This document shows, piece by piece, positions 26,401 to 34,370 of a stretch of DNA of 64,000 nt. A model generated the notes under the pieces. It was not told the DNA's origin. It made no database searches and saw only the letters and a list, made by a program, of their open reading frames with translations. How positions within the stretch are numbered: the first letter of the stretch is position 1; each line of letters begins with the position of its first letter. This stretch comes from CAZAQV01 sp964487255. Its GTDB lineage: Bacteria > Myxococcota_A > Polyangia > Polyangiales > CAZAQV01. The position numbers were made by a program, and so were the translations under genes. The stretch is from the NCBI GenBank assembly GCA_964487255.1, contig CAZAQV010000014.1, positions 1 to 64,000 on the forward strand, given 5' to 3'.

Positions 26401-27040
26401 CGAGAAGCAGACATTGGGTTTTTACGTTTCGGGGCACCCGCTCGATCGCTTCATGAGTGAACTGCGTCGCTTCGGAAATGCCGACACGCAGAGCATGGCG
26501 ATTCTGCCCGACGGCAGCGAAGTCGCCGCGGGAGGGTCGGTCGAGGGGTACCGCGAGCGCACGACCAAGACGGGTAATCGCATCGCGTTCTTTTCGCTCG
26601 AAGACCCACAAGGTCGCGTCGAGGTTGTCGTCCGTCCGCGCATTCTCAACAAAGAGGGGCTACGCGAGGTGCTGCAGTCGGGCGTGCCGGTGCTCGCCAC
26701 GGGCCGAGTGCAGCACGAGCAAGCGCGCGGCAGTTTCGAAGAGGGCGCGAAAGAGGTCAAACTCATTCTCGACGAGATTGCGCCGCTGACGGAGTCGCTC
26801 CGCAAAAAGACGACGCAGGTGCGCGTTCGGCTCGGCGCGGAAGAAACCAACCGCGTCCAGCTTGAGGCACTACGCGACACGCTGGGTGAGTTTCCGGGGC
26901 CATGTCCCGTCACCCTTGAGCTCTGGTCACCCGAGCGCTGGTCAGCCATTACGGGTACGGGCTTTTCAGTAGAGCCCTCCGACCGCTTCCTCTCCACCAT
27001 GGAGCGCCTCTTCGGTCACAAGGTCTGCGAACTTCGATGA
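23423..27040 (+). CDS. dnaE: DNA polymerase III subunit alpha
   Basis: A 1205-residue DnaE1-type replicative polymerase. The N-terminal PHP domain begins FVHLHVHSQYSMLDGAI (about 9-25) and keeps LTDHQNMFG. The polymerase core includes VGPGRGSGAGSLVAWSL near 360-376 and the catalytic PDFDIDF at 407-413. Next come AGMHAAGVVISEG and RRAMGKKK, then the fingers and HhH region with FNKSHSAAYALLTYQTAYLK. An OB-fold and tail follow (GRVEVVVRP). The GTG at 23423 lies inside the last repeat unit and overlaps the stop of a six-codon frame (TAGTG). The usual family start is only a few residues further in, so the first five or so residues are repeat-derived. Confidence 0.97.
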   Translation: MKSQENSQFVHLHVHSQYSMLDGAIRLGDLPKRVAELGMDAVALTDHQNMFGAVQFHRACQANDVRPILGCEVNYVPVGRGDEKAHAHHLVLLAASNRGYENLVRVVSRGWVDGNVGGVPRVDAELLSENSKDVVALSACMGGHVAQAILNQGPDAGVTAIEALRDILDPGHLFVELQDHGFPEQRALNDILVETASKLDLPYVATNDCHYAQASDARAQLILQCIGAGRSLEEMERVHHSSSEIYLKSPQEMIARFSHLPAAITNTLRVAEMCAGQVEPLCAPKLPTFTVPEGETEVSYLRALAAKGLGERFGEIRRAGYAFDEGDYKRRLEHELDVIISMGFPGYFLIVQDFIIWAKQNGVPVGPGRGSGAGSLVAWSLRITDLDPIFHGLLFERFLNPERVSMPDFDIDFCMDRRDVVIDYVREKYGKQSVGQIATFHLLKSRSVVRDVGRVLGFSPQDAGRVATLVPEPVGGKSVSIPDALKQEPRLKKLYDDDSAVKELIDEAMKLEDLTRHAGMHAAGVVISEGPLWDHVPVFCPEPETYVTQYHKDDVEAAGLVKFDFLGLKTLTVIDIAVRLINKRPDREDAPFSLETLPMDDEATFALLQSGETTNVFQLESSGMQTLFKQLRPDCFEDIVAAVALYRPGPLGSGMVEDFVQRKHGRVAVEYPHPSLEDALKDTYGVIVYQEQVMQIAREMAGYSLGGADILRRAMGKKKASEMEKQKAIFLEGAQKKGFEQKDADKVFELMAYFAGYGFNKSHSAAYALLTYQTAYLKAHFPVEFVCATLSADKDKTEKVVRTVAEARSMGITVLPPDVNDSEIDFTVVYEPPEKAPRRQKGKPASMRGKLRDPAGPKIRFGLGGIRGAGGAALEAVFNERVDENGHAVPFVDLFDFASRVDLRRVNKSVIEALVQSGAFDSLHDKQGVNRAQAFSTIEAAVERGKKIAAERRSGQENLFGLLGDDDGDKGLSHPGGSFAKVEPWEQREMLAREKQTLGFYVSGHPLDRFMSELRRFGNADTQSMAILPDGSEVAAGGSVEGYRERTTKTGNRIAFFSLEDPQGRVEVVVRPRILNKEGLREVLQSGVPVLATGRVQHEQARGSFEEGAKEVKLILDEIAPLTESLRKKTTQVRVRLGAEETNRVQLEALRDTLGEFPGPCPVTLELWSPERWSAITGTGFSVEPSDRFLSTMERLFGHKVCELR

Positions 27041-27047
27041 GCGGCCG

Positions 27048-27647
27048 ATGTTAGGCGGTGTGGCAGTTTGGAGTTTCGCGGTTGTCGTCATCGCTGGCAT
27101 CTTGATCGTGCGTTCGTCGAAATTTGCGTACGGCAAAGCTGAAGAGTCGCCGGCCAATTCGATTGCGCATGAGTTCGCGAAGGATGAATGGGTATGGGAC
27201 CCCGACGGCATCCTTGTCGATTTCTTGTCATTGGTGGACAGTCCGGAGTCAGGAATGTCCCTTTTTCGCTATTGCGCGACACACGGACAACGACTATCGC
27301 GTGACGCTTCGTCGCTCGCTTTGGGACTAAGGGACATGGCGGTGATGATCAGTTTGAGAATTGAGGAAGCCGAGGGTGCTTGCGTTTCGGAAAGATATGC
27401 GAGCTACGGCGAGTGCGGCCCTGAAGGTACCCACTACGGCCAAAGGCTGCTCAACTCGTTAGAGCTTGGTTCTGCCAACACGGATGGGCTGGAAAAAGAT
27501 GGTGCCGGACAAGCTGATGGTGGCAACTGGACACAACGGTTAGCGGATATTGGGATCACGATCGAAGTACTGTCCCGCGAGGAGGCCATGCAAGAGCTCT
27601 CGAAGTCGCCAGGGTTTCAGCTAAACATCGGACAGGACTTCTCATAG
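27048..27647 (+). CDS. Membrane-anchored protein of unknown function
   Basis: A 199-residue frame starting 7 bp after dnaE. Its N-terminus is a membrane anchor (VAVWSFAVVVIAGILIV). The rest is soluble, acidic, and contains AHEFAKDEWVWDPDGILVDF and two Cys in ACVSERYASYGECGP. No family is recognised. Its closeness to dnaE suggests co-transcription, but a role in replication cannot be claimed. A real gene is likely though not certain; the ribosome-binding site is weak. Confidence 0.5.
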   Translation: MLGGVAVWSFAVVVIAGILIVRSSKFAYGKAEESPANSIAHEFAKDEWVWDPDGILVDFLSLVDSPESGMSLFRYCATHGQRLSRDASSLALGLRDMAVMISLRIEEAEGACVSERYASYGECGPEGTHYGQRLLNSLELGSANTDGLEKDGAGQADGGNWTQRLADIGITIEVLSREEAMQELSKSPGFQLNIGQDFS

Positions 27648-27670
27648 CGCCCATTTGAACTGAGGAAACG

Positions 27671-28360
27671 ATGGTCAGGATCGATGAGGTACAATTGCTG
27701 TCAAGGGCGCACGAACTGTGTGGCATCACGGTAGGTGCGTTGGCCGAGCGCTTGGGGCGGACGATGCGAGGGGGCGCGTCGCAGCTGCACCGCAAAGGTG
27801 GTGTTGGTGGGCTGGTGGAGACCTATCTTGGCGTGCAGGACCACAGTGCAGCGGGCCCGGACTTCCCAGAACTCGGTGTCGAGGTCAAGACGCTGCCGCT
27901 CTCAGACGATGGCAGGCCGAGTGAGTCGACCTACGTCTGCGCACTTTCCTTTCGCGAAGCCGAGCGCGCCGAGTGGGAGTCGTCACGTGCCTGGTCGAAG
28001 CTTCGTCGGGTGCTCTGGGTGCCTGTCCAAGCACGCTCCGAGGTGTCGGTCCCGGAGCGCCGTTTCGGTGAGCCCTTCTTGTGGTCGCCAGACGAAGCGA
28101 CGCAGCGCGTGCTTCGGGACGACTGGGAGTCGATCATCGGCGCCGTGGCAGCCGGTGACGTTGAGAACGTGACCGCACGACAAGGTCAGTTTCTGCAGCT
28201 GCGCCCGAAGGCCGCGAACGCGAGCGTCCGTTCGCTTGCGCCAGCGCCCGATGGCAGCGTGCAAATGCACAACCCACGCGGTTTTTACCTGCGCACGCGC
28301 CTAACCAGAAGCATTATCGCCGAGCGCTTCGCTCGCGGGGCATCCATTGCCGCACGGTGA
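27671..28360 (+). CDS. mutH: MutH-type mismatch-repair nicking endonuclease
   Basis: A 229-residue protein of the MutH/Sau3AI fold. The N-terminal part has LSRAHELCGITVGALAERLG and then HRKGGVGGLVETYLG. The active-site line DFPELGVEVK puts Asp64, Glu71 and Lys73 at the same D-x6-E-x-K spacing as the catalytic triad of E. coli MutH, and PSESTYV follows as in the family. MutH nicks the unmethylated strand at hemimethylated GATC in methyl-directed repair with MutS and MutL. It is normally a gammaproteobacterial gene, so here it suggests transfer or an independent system. ATG at 27671 with GAGGAAACG upstream. No dam, mutS or mutL is in the window. Confidence 0.85.
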   Translation: MVRIDEVQLLSRAHELCGITVGALAERLGRTMRGGASQLHRKGGVGGLVETYLGVQDHSAAGPDFPELGVEVKTLPLSDDGRPSESTYVCALSFREAERAEWESSRAWSKLRRVLWVPVQARSEVSVPERRFGEPFLWSPDEATQRVLRDDWESIIGAVAAGDVENVTARQGQFLQLRPKAANASVRSLAPAPDGSVQMHNPRGFYLRTRLTRSIIAERFARGASIAAR

Positions 28361-28390
28361 ACGAAGCCAAGTTTGTAGTATTCTTTGGCG

Positions 28391-29551
28391 ATGACTGCCA
28401 CGAAGTTCGTTTGCACAATCATGTACTCAGTCTTGATGGTGCTTACGGTCGGTCCGTCCGTTGCGGCGGCGTGCTCTTGTGCCCGGGACCGGCACTCCCT
28501 CGTGCTTGGCGGTTCAGAGATCCCTGCCAATGCCAAAGGGTTGTTTTTGTCTCTGACCCGTTTCGATACCATTCTTCTGCGACGGGGACGGGAGAATTTT
28601 GACTCTATTTGCCTGCCCGGCGTACCGGGTGACGAAGCGTTTCAGTCTTGCCTACGTAACCGCGGGTCGTGGGATCGATGTGCTCAAGAGCAGGCGACTC
28701 ACCCAGCTTCCGATTGCTATCAAAGGTTCATCGAGAGCGAAGACTTGTCGCATATTTTCGAAGTTCGCGATGAACTGGGTCAAGTCCCGGTTTCGCTTAC
28801 AGGGCATCCAGGCCTTGGACTTGCCCAGATTCAATTCCGGCGCCCTCTTGCGCCAGGCGGATTGTTGAGTGTTCGAGCTGCGGAGGGCAGTAGGATGGCC
28901 CTCGAAGCGAAAAGCTTTCGGATCATCGAGGTCGCACCTGTACCCACGCATTTGGGGGCGATGTCCAAGATTGAGAGTGGGGTGTACGCACGGCCCTTCT
29001 CGGCCGCGGGGTCTTGTTCCGTACCATGGGCCGTAGCAGGTTGGAGGCTCGGTCTCGCGGTCGATGCGCATGCCGAGCCATGGAGAGACCTCGGGGTGAT
29101 CCTGACTCGCGTGGATGGAGAACCCTTTGAGCGCCCCAGGGAGTCACTGTGCGAAATGGGGACCCTCGCTGCCGTCTTTCGTTGGCAGCCGGATGAACTT
29201 ATTTTTGTGGGTCGCGAGTCGCCCATTGAGCCTGGTAAGCGCACGATTGCTTTGGAGCTGGTCCTTCCAGGCTTCGGCGGTGGACCAAAGACTGAGCTCG
29301 ACCTCCAAATGCCGCGCGAGCCAGAAGCCCAAGTTTCAGAGTTTGCCGTGAAGACGAAACGAATCGGCGACGCAGCGTTTGATGTGGAACCAACAGCTGC
29401 GGCCACCAAATCTAACGATGCAGCATTGGGTCGAGACAAAGACAATGGAGTCGTTTCTCGATGGCCTGTCGTCGGTGCGCTCCTCTTGGTTTTGATTGGG
29501 CTAGGGGGGGGACTATGGATCCGTCGCAAAGCACGTTCTGACAAGCGCTAG
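28391..29551 (+). CDS. Secreted protein with C-terminal membrane anchor
   Basis: A 386-residue exported protein. The signal peptide ends near residue 26 (VGPSVAAACSC); the first mature residues are Cys-Ser-Cys. The body is beta-rich, with paired Cys (CLPGVPGDEAFQSCL, WDRCAQEQATHPASDC). The C-terminus has a single membrane helix followed by basic residues (VVGALLLVLIGLGGGLWIRR), a sorting-tail-like arrangement similar in layout, though not motif, to MYXO-CTERM proteins. ATG 28391 is preferred over the TTG at 28385. No family is recognised; a cell-surface role is inferred. Confidence 0.6.
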   Translation: MTATKFVCTIMYSVLMVLTVGPSVAAACSCARDRHSLVLGGSEIPANAKGLFLSLTRFDTILLRRGRENFDSICLPGVPGDEAFQSCLRNRGSWDRCAQEQATHPASDCYQRFIESEDLSHIFEVRDELGQVPVSLTGHPGLGLAQIQFRRPLAPGGLLSVRAAEGSRMALEAKSFRIIEVAPVPTHLGAMSKIESGVYARPFSAAGSCSVPWAVAGWRLGLAVDAHAEPWRDLGVILTRVDGEPFERPRESLCEMGTLAAVFRWQPDELIFVGRESPIEPGKRTIALELVLPGFGGGPKTELDLQMPREPEAQVSEFAVKTKRIGDAAFDVEPTAAATKSNDAALGRDKDNGVVSRWPVVGALLLVLIGLGGGLWIRRKARSDKR

Positions 29552-29566
29552 GTGCCGGCCGAGCGG

Positions 29567-30883
29567 TTAGGCGCGGATTTTTGAGAAGCCGCCGGTGCAG
29601 GTTTCGGGGTTGCCGAAGGTCTTGATGGGTGTGACGTCGTCGGGAGAGAGCGCGTTGACGAGTTCGACCCAGAGGTTTTGGTGGGGGGTGCCCGCGGCAT
29701 CGATGCGCTGACCACCTTTGAGTGTGCCGCCGCCTCCGCCCGCGAGGACGAAGCACATGTTCGCGTTCTTGTCTCGCGTTCCGATGTGACTCCACGCCGG
29801 GTAACCACACTCGTTGACCCAGATGACGGCCGTGTTGTCGATGATGGGCGTGCCATCCGCGTCGGTATACTCGGTGAGCCGGTCGAGGAAGAGGGCAAAC
29901 TGTTCAGCGTACCAGGTGCTGATCTTCTTCATCTGGGCAAGGCCTTCGGCGTCTTGGCGATGCGAGATTTCGTGGTGCTCTCCATTGATGCCGAGCCAGG
30001 TTGGTGTTCCGCCGCCGGCGACCTGTGAGAATTGCAGTGACCCCACACGCGTGAGGTCGCACGCAAAGGCCATCGCGAGCATCTCCCGTTGGACCTCCGC
30101 GGTCTTAACGTACGAAAGACCGGTTCCCGGCTGGGCTGGAACCCTACACGCTGTCCCGCCGGCGGCTCCAAGACCGAGACGTTGCTCGATATCTCGGATG
30201 TTCTGCGCGTGTCGATCAAGACGTTTTGCGTCGTCGCTGCCGACGCTGCATTTCATTCGTGCCAGCGAGCCGTGCACGTAGTCGAGGAGCGATTTTTGGT
30301 TCTTGAGCTGCGTGGCCTGTTCTTGCGCGGACGAGTCCGGGTTCAGACCTGCGAACAGCTTGCTGAATGCGCGGTCAGGCCGAAATTCCGGATTGGCAGC
30401 TGCCGCGGCACCGTTCCATGAGATGGGTGACTGTCCTTGGTCGTGCGGTATTCCGTGCAAACTGTAGGGATGTGGAGTTCGTGAACCCATGCGTTTTGAC
30501 AGCAGCATGTCGAAGGAGATGCCGCCGGCCACATTTTGAGCGGCGACACTGTGGCCGGTGAGTAGATGGCCCCAACCGAGATAGTGGGAGTAATCGAGTG
30601 GTGTGGGATCGGCTTTCGCCGAGGCGAGGTCGAAGCCTTGCAGGAGCGAGATGCGCGACTTGTGGCGGTTCAGCGGTTCGAGCGGAGAGCCGGTCAGGTC
30701 CATGCTGTTGGGCAATGAACTGAAGCCGTTTGGTGTGTAAAACACGACCAGACGTTTTGGTTTCTCGGTCGCGGCTTGGGCGCGTGCTTCCATGGCGGAG
30801 AGCCACGGCAAGGCCAGACCAACGCCGCCAGCGCCGCGTAAGAGGGTTCGTCGACTTAGGGACTTTTGCATAAGGGGGGTCAT
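29567..30883 (-). CDS. DUF1552 protein with Tat signal
   Basis: A 438-residue exported protein. The N-terminus carries a twin-arginine signal (SRRTLLRGAGGVGLALPWL), and the rest follows the DUF1552 family: KRLVVFYTPNGF, LLQGFDLASAKADPTPLDYS, HLLTGHSV, LLDYVHGSLARMKCSV, AFACDLTRVGSLQFSQ, VIWVNECGYPAWSHIGTRD. DUF1552 proteins are found with DUF1592-type proteins in Planctomycetes and Myxococcota and resemble the DUF1501/sulfatase-like superfamily; the reaction is not established. The ATG at 30883 overlaps the upstream stop (ATGA), so the pair is translationally coupled. The Tat signal implies folding, perhaps with a cofactor, before export. Confidence 0.88.
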   Translation of the reverse strand: MTPLMQKSLSRRTLLRGAGGVGLALPWLSAMEARAQAATEKPKRLVVFYTPNGFSSLPNSMDLTGSPLEPLNRHKSRISLLQGFDLASAKADPTPLDYSHYLGWGHLLTGHSVAAQNVAGGISFDMLLSKRMGSRTPHPYSLHGIPHDQGQSPISWNGAAAAANPEFRPDRAFSKLFAGLNPDSSAQEQATQLKNQKSLLDYVHGSLARMKCSVGSDDAKRLDRHAQNIRDIEQRLGLGAAGGTACRVPAQPGTGLSYVKTAEVQREMLAMAFACDLTRVGSLQFSQVAGGGTPTWLGINGEHHEISHRQDAEGLAQMKKISTWYAEQFALFLDRLTEYTDADGTPIIDNTAVIWVNECGYPAWSHIGTRDKNANMCFVLAGGGGGTLKGGQRIDAAGTPHQNLWVELVNALSPDDVTPIKTFGNPETCTGGFSKIRA

Positions 30884-32601
30884 AGACAAGCTCCTTGATC
30901 GGAAGTGGTGTCGGTGCGAAAGCGGAAAGCATCTTGGGAAACAACCGCGAGGATGATGTCCTTGATGCGGTATCCTCCGTCAGCCGCTTCACCTGCGATG
31001 GCTTGCAGCGTACAGTCGTCGTGGTTGTCGCTCTGACGCGACATCGCGTACTCGTACCATTGTTCGACCACGCACCCTTGGACGCGCGGGTCGTATGCCA
31101 GCGCATCGCTGAGTTCTTTGGCGTTGGCAAACTCGATCGTCTCGACGCCGCCCGTCGGGGCGACTTCGCCGGTGCTGTCGATGGGATGTCCAAGCTCGTC
31201 GTGGGTGCGTGTCTGACCGATTGGATCGATGCCCTCGAATGCGAAGCCCACGGGATCCATCAGTGCATGGCATCCGGCACAGGCGGCGTCCTCACGGTGT
31301 TGCGCGAGCCGCTCGCGAACAGGCAAGTCGGGGTTGATTTCGTCGAGCGAGGGGATCTCCTCAGGGGCCTCGGGAAGCGTCTCGCATAAAATTCGTTCGC
31401 GCACGAAGATGCCGCGATGAACCGGAGATGTGCGGGTGTGCTTGGACTGCACTGTCATAATGCTGCCGTGGGTGAGTAGACCCGAGCGTTGGTCGTCGAG
31501 GTGGCGGGGGACGAACGAGTCGCCCATGCCACCCTCGATTTTGTAGTACGCGGCCATTTGTTCATCGAGGAGGGTGAAGTCGGACGCGAAGAGGTCCGCG
31601 ACTGTGCCGTCGTTCCAGATCACGTGTTGTATGAACTGCGTTGTCTCTTCGATGAGCCCTTCGGCAATCTTCGTGTTGAAGTCGGGGTAGAGCGTTTCGT
31701 CCTTGGTCAGCGCACGCACGTTGTCGAGTTCAAGCCATTGCTCATGCATGTGAGCCGCGTGCGTTTTGGCGGCCTGGGTGTCGATGAGGCGCTCCGCCTG
31801 GGCGCGAATCTCCTGCACGTCTTGCAGTAGGCCGTCGTCGGCCGCCTGAGACAGAGCCTTGTCCGGAATCGAACCCGTCAAAAAGAAAGACAGCTTTTCG
31901 GCGATTTCGTAGTCGCTCAGTTTGGAGGTGCCGTCGCCTTGCGGCTCGCCTTGTTCGACGTGGTAGAGGAAGTTCGGCGAGTTGAGCATGCCCACGATGA
32001 GCATCGTGATGCCGTCGTTGAATGTTCCCGATGCGCGAACGCCTTGGTACAGAGCGAATAGCGCATCCCGTTCCTCGGCCGGTACGGGCTTGCGAAAAGC
32101 GCGACGGCCAAAGCTGTCGATGAACGATTTGGCACATTCGACCTCGGCTTGATCGCCACACGAGATGACCGATGCCGGATCTTTCATCGCGCGTTCTGCG
32201 ACCTGTTGAGCGGTCTCAAGGTAGTGTTGCGCCATCGGAACCGAGATCGACAAGCTTTGTGCGTCGTTGTCGAAACCACCGGTCTGCGCGGACGGAGAGT
32301 CCTGAAGCGGCTCGCTCGCGTCGCCCAGGAGGTCGCGCACGGCGTTGTTGTATTCGACGCGTGAAAGAAGCCGTGCCGGAGTCTGATCGACTTGTCGCTC
32401 CGTGCATTCGCGCACAGTAAGCGACGAACGTGGATCGTTCATGGACTGAGAGGAGGTTCCCTCAGGCCCTTGAGCGTTATCGGGGGAGTTCTCGAAGGAG
32501 AATCCTTCGAGCTCGCTGATGTTGCCTGTGCAGGCAACTGTGAGCAGCGTCACAACGGGTATGCACATCAACTTCGGTGCATGCGATCGGGGGCTCGCCA
32601 T
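30880..32601 (-). CDS. DUF1587/1595/1592/1588/1585 lipoprotein
   Basis: A 573-residue lipoprotein (lipobox LLTVAC, Cys24) with the multi-domain order typical of the DUF1592 group. First is a DUF1587-like start (PARLLSRVEYNNAVRDLLGD, about 75-95). A DUF1595/1592 part contains GRRAFRKPVPAEERDALFALY and FLYHVEQGEP. DUF1588 follows (GLLTHGSIMTVQSKHTRTSP). A CxxCH-bearing segment, DAACAGCHALMDPVGFAFE, lies near residue 445, and a DUF1585-like end contains RQSDNHDDCTLQAIAGEA. The CxxCH suggests covalent haem, as in cytochrome-like relatives. With DUF1552 it forms a two-gene operon preceded by a 26-bp palindrome. Confidence 0.88.
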   Translation of the reverse strand: MASPRSHAPKLMCIPVVTLLTVACTGNISELEGFSFENSPDNAQGPEGTSSQSMNDPRSSLTVRECTERQVDQTPARLLSRVEYNNAVRDLLGDASEPLQDSPSAQTGGFDNDAQSLSISVPMAQHYLETAQQVAERAMKDPASVISCGDQAEVECAKSFIDSFGRRAFRKPVPAEERDALFALYQGVRASGTFNDGITMLIVGMLNSPNFLYHVEQGEPQGDGTSKLSDYEIAEKLSFFLTGSIPDKALSQAADDGLLQDVQEIRAQAERLIDTQAAKTHAAHMHEQWLELDNVRALTKDETLYPDFNTKIAEGLIEETTQFIQHVIWNDGTVADLFASDFTLLDEQMAAYYKIEGGMGDSFVPRHLDDQRSGLLTHGSIMTVQSKHTRTSPVHRGIFVRERILCETLPEAPEEIPSLDEINPDLPVRERLAQHREDAACAGCHALMDPVGFAFEGIDPIGQTRTHDELGHPIDSTGEVAPTGGVETIEFANAKELSDALAYDPRVQGCVVEQWYEYAMSRQSDNHDDCTLQAIAGEAADGGYRIKDIILAVVSQDAFRFRTDTTSDQGACL

Positions 32602-32654
32602 GGAGGTATCAAAGGACTGAAGAAGCCCTTTGTAAACCTGTAGGCAGAAAATTT

Positions 32655-32680
32655 ACGAATGATTACATGTGATCATTCGT
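32655..32680. promoter_or_regulatory. 26-bp near-perfect palindrome upstream of the DUF1592-DUF1552 operon
   Basis: The arms ACGAATGAT and ATCATTCGT flank a central ACATGT; only the base pair between arm and centre is mismatched. It lies 54-79 bp before the operon start at 32601, in an AT-rich 230-bp stretch, as expected of an operator for a dimeric regulator. Confidence 0.6.
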
Positions 32681-32831
32681 GCTCTGTGGTGTGACATTTT
32701 GGTAAAGCGTGGCGAAGCGCCTCGATTTACCTATGTAAAAACTCTGCCCGAAAACACGCAGTCGTGCAATAAAAATTTAGCAGACCCACAAAAAAGAAAT
32801 TCAATTTTTAAGCACCACCATCAGAGGTCGA

Positions 32832-33533
32832 TCAAGGTTTTGTGAACTCGAAAGGGTAGCGAACGTGGATCACACCACCGTTTTCTGGTGCCGGGAGGTC
32901 CAAAGTGTAGATCGTCTCGCGCATGCACTCGCGCAACCCGCTGTGCTTGGCGCTCGCTCCTTCGGCGATTTCTGCGCTCTCCACGATACCGCCGTGGCCA
33001 TCAGCCGCGATGGTAAACGCCACGACGATCTTGCCTTCGACCTTGTCATCGTCGTGCAGCGCGAGGTCGTAGCATTCTTTGAAAAGCGGCTTGAGTTCAG
33101 CGATTGCACCTTGAATATACTCTTTGCCGAGCGTGCCAGGTTTTGGGCCACCCGCGCCTGCATCGAACGTGTTCGCTGCAAGCGTTTCTTTTTGCGCGCG
33201 CAGTCCTTCGTAAATACGTTTGCGCTCATCTTCCCACCGTTCGCGGGCTGACTCGGATTGAACGAGCTGAGTGCCGCCGTCCACCGTTCGCCACTGCAAT
33301 CTCGGCTGTGGACCCACTGCCTCCTTGCTTGACGGTGTTGCTTCGACGACTTCGGGTTCCGATGCCGGAGCTGTCTCGTTGGTGTCGCCGTGTTCCGACG
33401 CAGCTGGTGTGAACTCGACGTCCATCAGCGTCGAACGCAACCAAACGCTCCCCGCTGCGGCGAGCGCAAGGATGAGCACGACCGAAAGGTATCGCGCGAC
33501 CTTCATCTTGCTGTTCGGTGGCTGCGTTACCAT
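32832..33533 (-). CDS. AgmX/PglI C-terminal domain protein
   Basis: A 233-residue envelope protein. A membrane helix lies near residues 12-30 (VARYLSVVLILALAAAGSVW). It is followed by a Pro/Glu/Ala-rich linker, a coiled region (ERWEDERKRIYEGLRAQKE), and a TonB-like C-terminal domain of the AgmX/PglI type (YIQGAIAELKPLFKECYDLAL, VEGKIVVAFTIAADGHGGI, LRECMRETIYTLDLP). In myxobacteria this domain is known from gliding-motility proteins and many uncharacterised envelope proteins. The ATG at 33533 overlaps the stop of the PilZ-like gene by 7 bp, the third gene of an overlapping operon starting with smpB. Frames extending to 33953 are spurious. Confidence 0.82.
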   Translation of the reverse strand: MVTQPPNSKMKVARYLSVVLILALAAAGSVWLRSTLMDVEFTPAASEHGDTNETAPASEPEVVEATPSSKEAVGPQPRLQWRTVDGGTQLVQSESARERWEDERKRIYEGLRAQKETLAANTFDAGAGGPKPGTLGKEYIQGAIAELKPLFKECYDLALHDDDKVEGKIVVAFTIAADGHGGIVESAEIAEGASAKHSGLRECMRETIYTLDLPAPENGGVIHVRYPFEFTKP

Positions 33534-33805
33534 TGCTCGGCTCCGTGCATCAGTTGCTCTCTTTGTGTGCGGGTAAGGCTGACCATGCGTATGCGAACAT
33601 TGAAGGACGCGTCGTCGCGTCTTTTGGACCCAATGGACCGGCCTTGCAGTGCGTGGCTGTTCCAACGAAGGTGAACGGGAGCGCCAGGAGGGAAAGCCTT
33701 TGGCCCGCAGAATGCGAGCACGTTGTTTGAAAAGGACTGTAAGCGAACCGCCTCGCCGTCCTCGAGGCTCGCTGTTGTATGTGATGTGTCGCGCTCGCGT
33801 TTCAT
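33527..33805 (-). CDS. Small PilZ-like protein
   Basis: A 92-residue protein between smpB and the AgmX/PglI gene, overlapping both: its ATG overlaps the smpB stop (ATGA) and its stop overlaps the next start by 7 bp. The sequence, with VRLQSFSNNVLAF, PPGAPVHLRW, LQGRSIGSKRRDDASFNV and a C-terminal MVSLTRTQREQL, fits the small beta-barrel PilZ-like domains common in myxobacteria. The canonical RxxxR/DxSxxG c-di-GMP motif is not clearly present, so ligand binding is doubtful. The overlaps argue strongly for a real gene. A c-di-GMP effector or an assembly partner of the AgmX protein are the obvious options. Confidence 0.65.
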   Translation of the reverse strand: MKRERDTSHTTASLEDGEAVRLQSFSNNVLAFCGPKAFPPGAPVHLRWNSHALQGRSIGSKRRDDASFNVRIRMVSLTRTQREQLMHGAEQW

Positions 33806-34290
33806 CGTTTGCCCGGTACAGTGTGTCTTCGTGCTTCGCGCATGTCAGCCTTCTTGCGCAGATCTTGGCGCCGGTCCGCGTGCTTCTTCCCCTTACCGAG
33901 ACCCAGTTGTGTTTTTGCCCAGCCATTTTTGAAATAGATCTTAATGGGCACAAGCGTAAAGCCCTTCATGGTCAGTAGGCCGTGTACCTTTTCAATTTCA
34001 CGCTTCTTGATCAAAAGCTTTCTTTTGCGTCGCGCTTCGTGCCCGTAGGCCGTCGCTTGGGCGTACGCGCCGATGTGAAGGCCATGGAGCCAGAGCTCAC
34101 CATTTTCGACGCTTGCGTACGCGCCCTCGAGGTCCGCGCGTCGCTCCCGTAGGCTCTTGACCTCGGAGCCCGACAACACCATGCCAGCTTCGAAACGCTC
34201 GCTGATATCGTAATGCTTCGTCGCCTTTGGGTTGGTGCAAACGACATCGCCGTCGCTTGCGAGCCCTTTTTTCTTCTTCGACTTTGCCAT
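33802..34290 (-). CDS. smpB: SsrA-binding protein SmpB
   Basis: A 162-residue SmpB, the protein partner of tmRNA in rescuing stalled ribosomes. Hallmarks are NPKATKHYDISERFEAGMVL (about 21-40), GSEVKSLRERRADLEGAYAS, ELWLHGLHIGAY, RRKRKLLIKKREIEK, and the basic C-terminal tail with LGLGKGKKHADRRQDLRKK that enters the mRNA channel. It leads a three-gene overlapping operon with a PilZ-like and an AgmX/PglI protein. The length is normal. The tmRNA gene itself is not in the window. Confidence 0.97.
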   Translation of the reverse strand: MAKSKKKKGLASDGDVVCTNPKATKHYDISERFEAGMVLSGSEVKSLRERRADLEGAYASVENGELWLHGLHIGAYAQATAYGHEARRKRKLLIKKREIEKVHGLLTMKGFTLVPIKIYFKNGWAKTQLGLGKGKKHADRRQDLRKKADMREARRHTVPGKR

Positions 34291-34370
34291 CGTTGACCGC
34301 CGCCAGCGGCACCATACGTCAATTTAGGTTGTCGTGCAGAACGCAGGGATCGTAGCTAATAGATAGGCGA

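Noticed and set aside
24599..26611. 670-codon open frame antisense to dnaE
   Set aside because: High GC and biased codon use in dnaE create long open antisense frames; it has no domain and lies wholly inside a certain gene.
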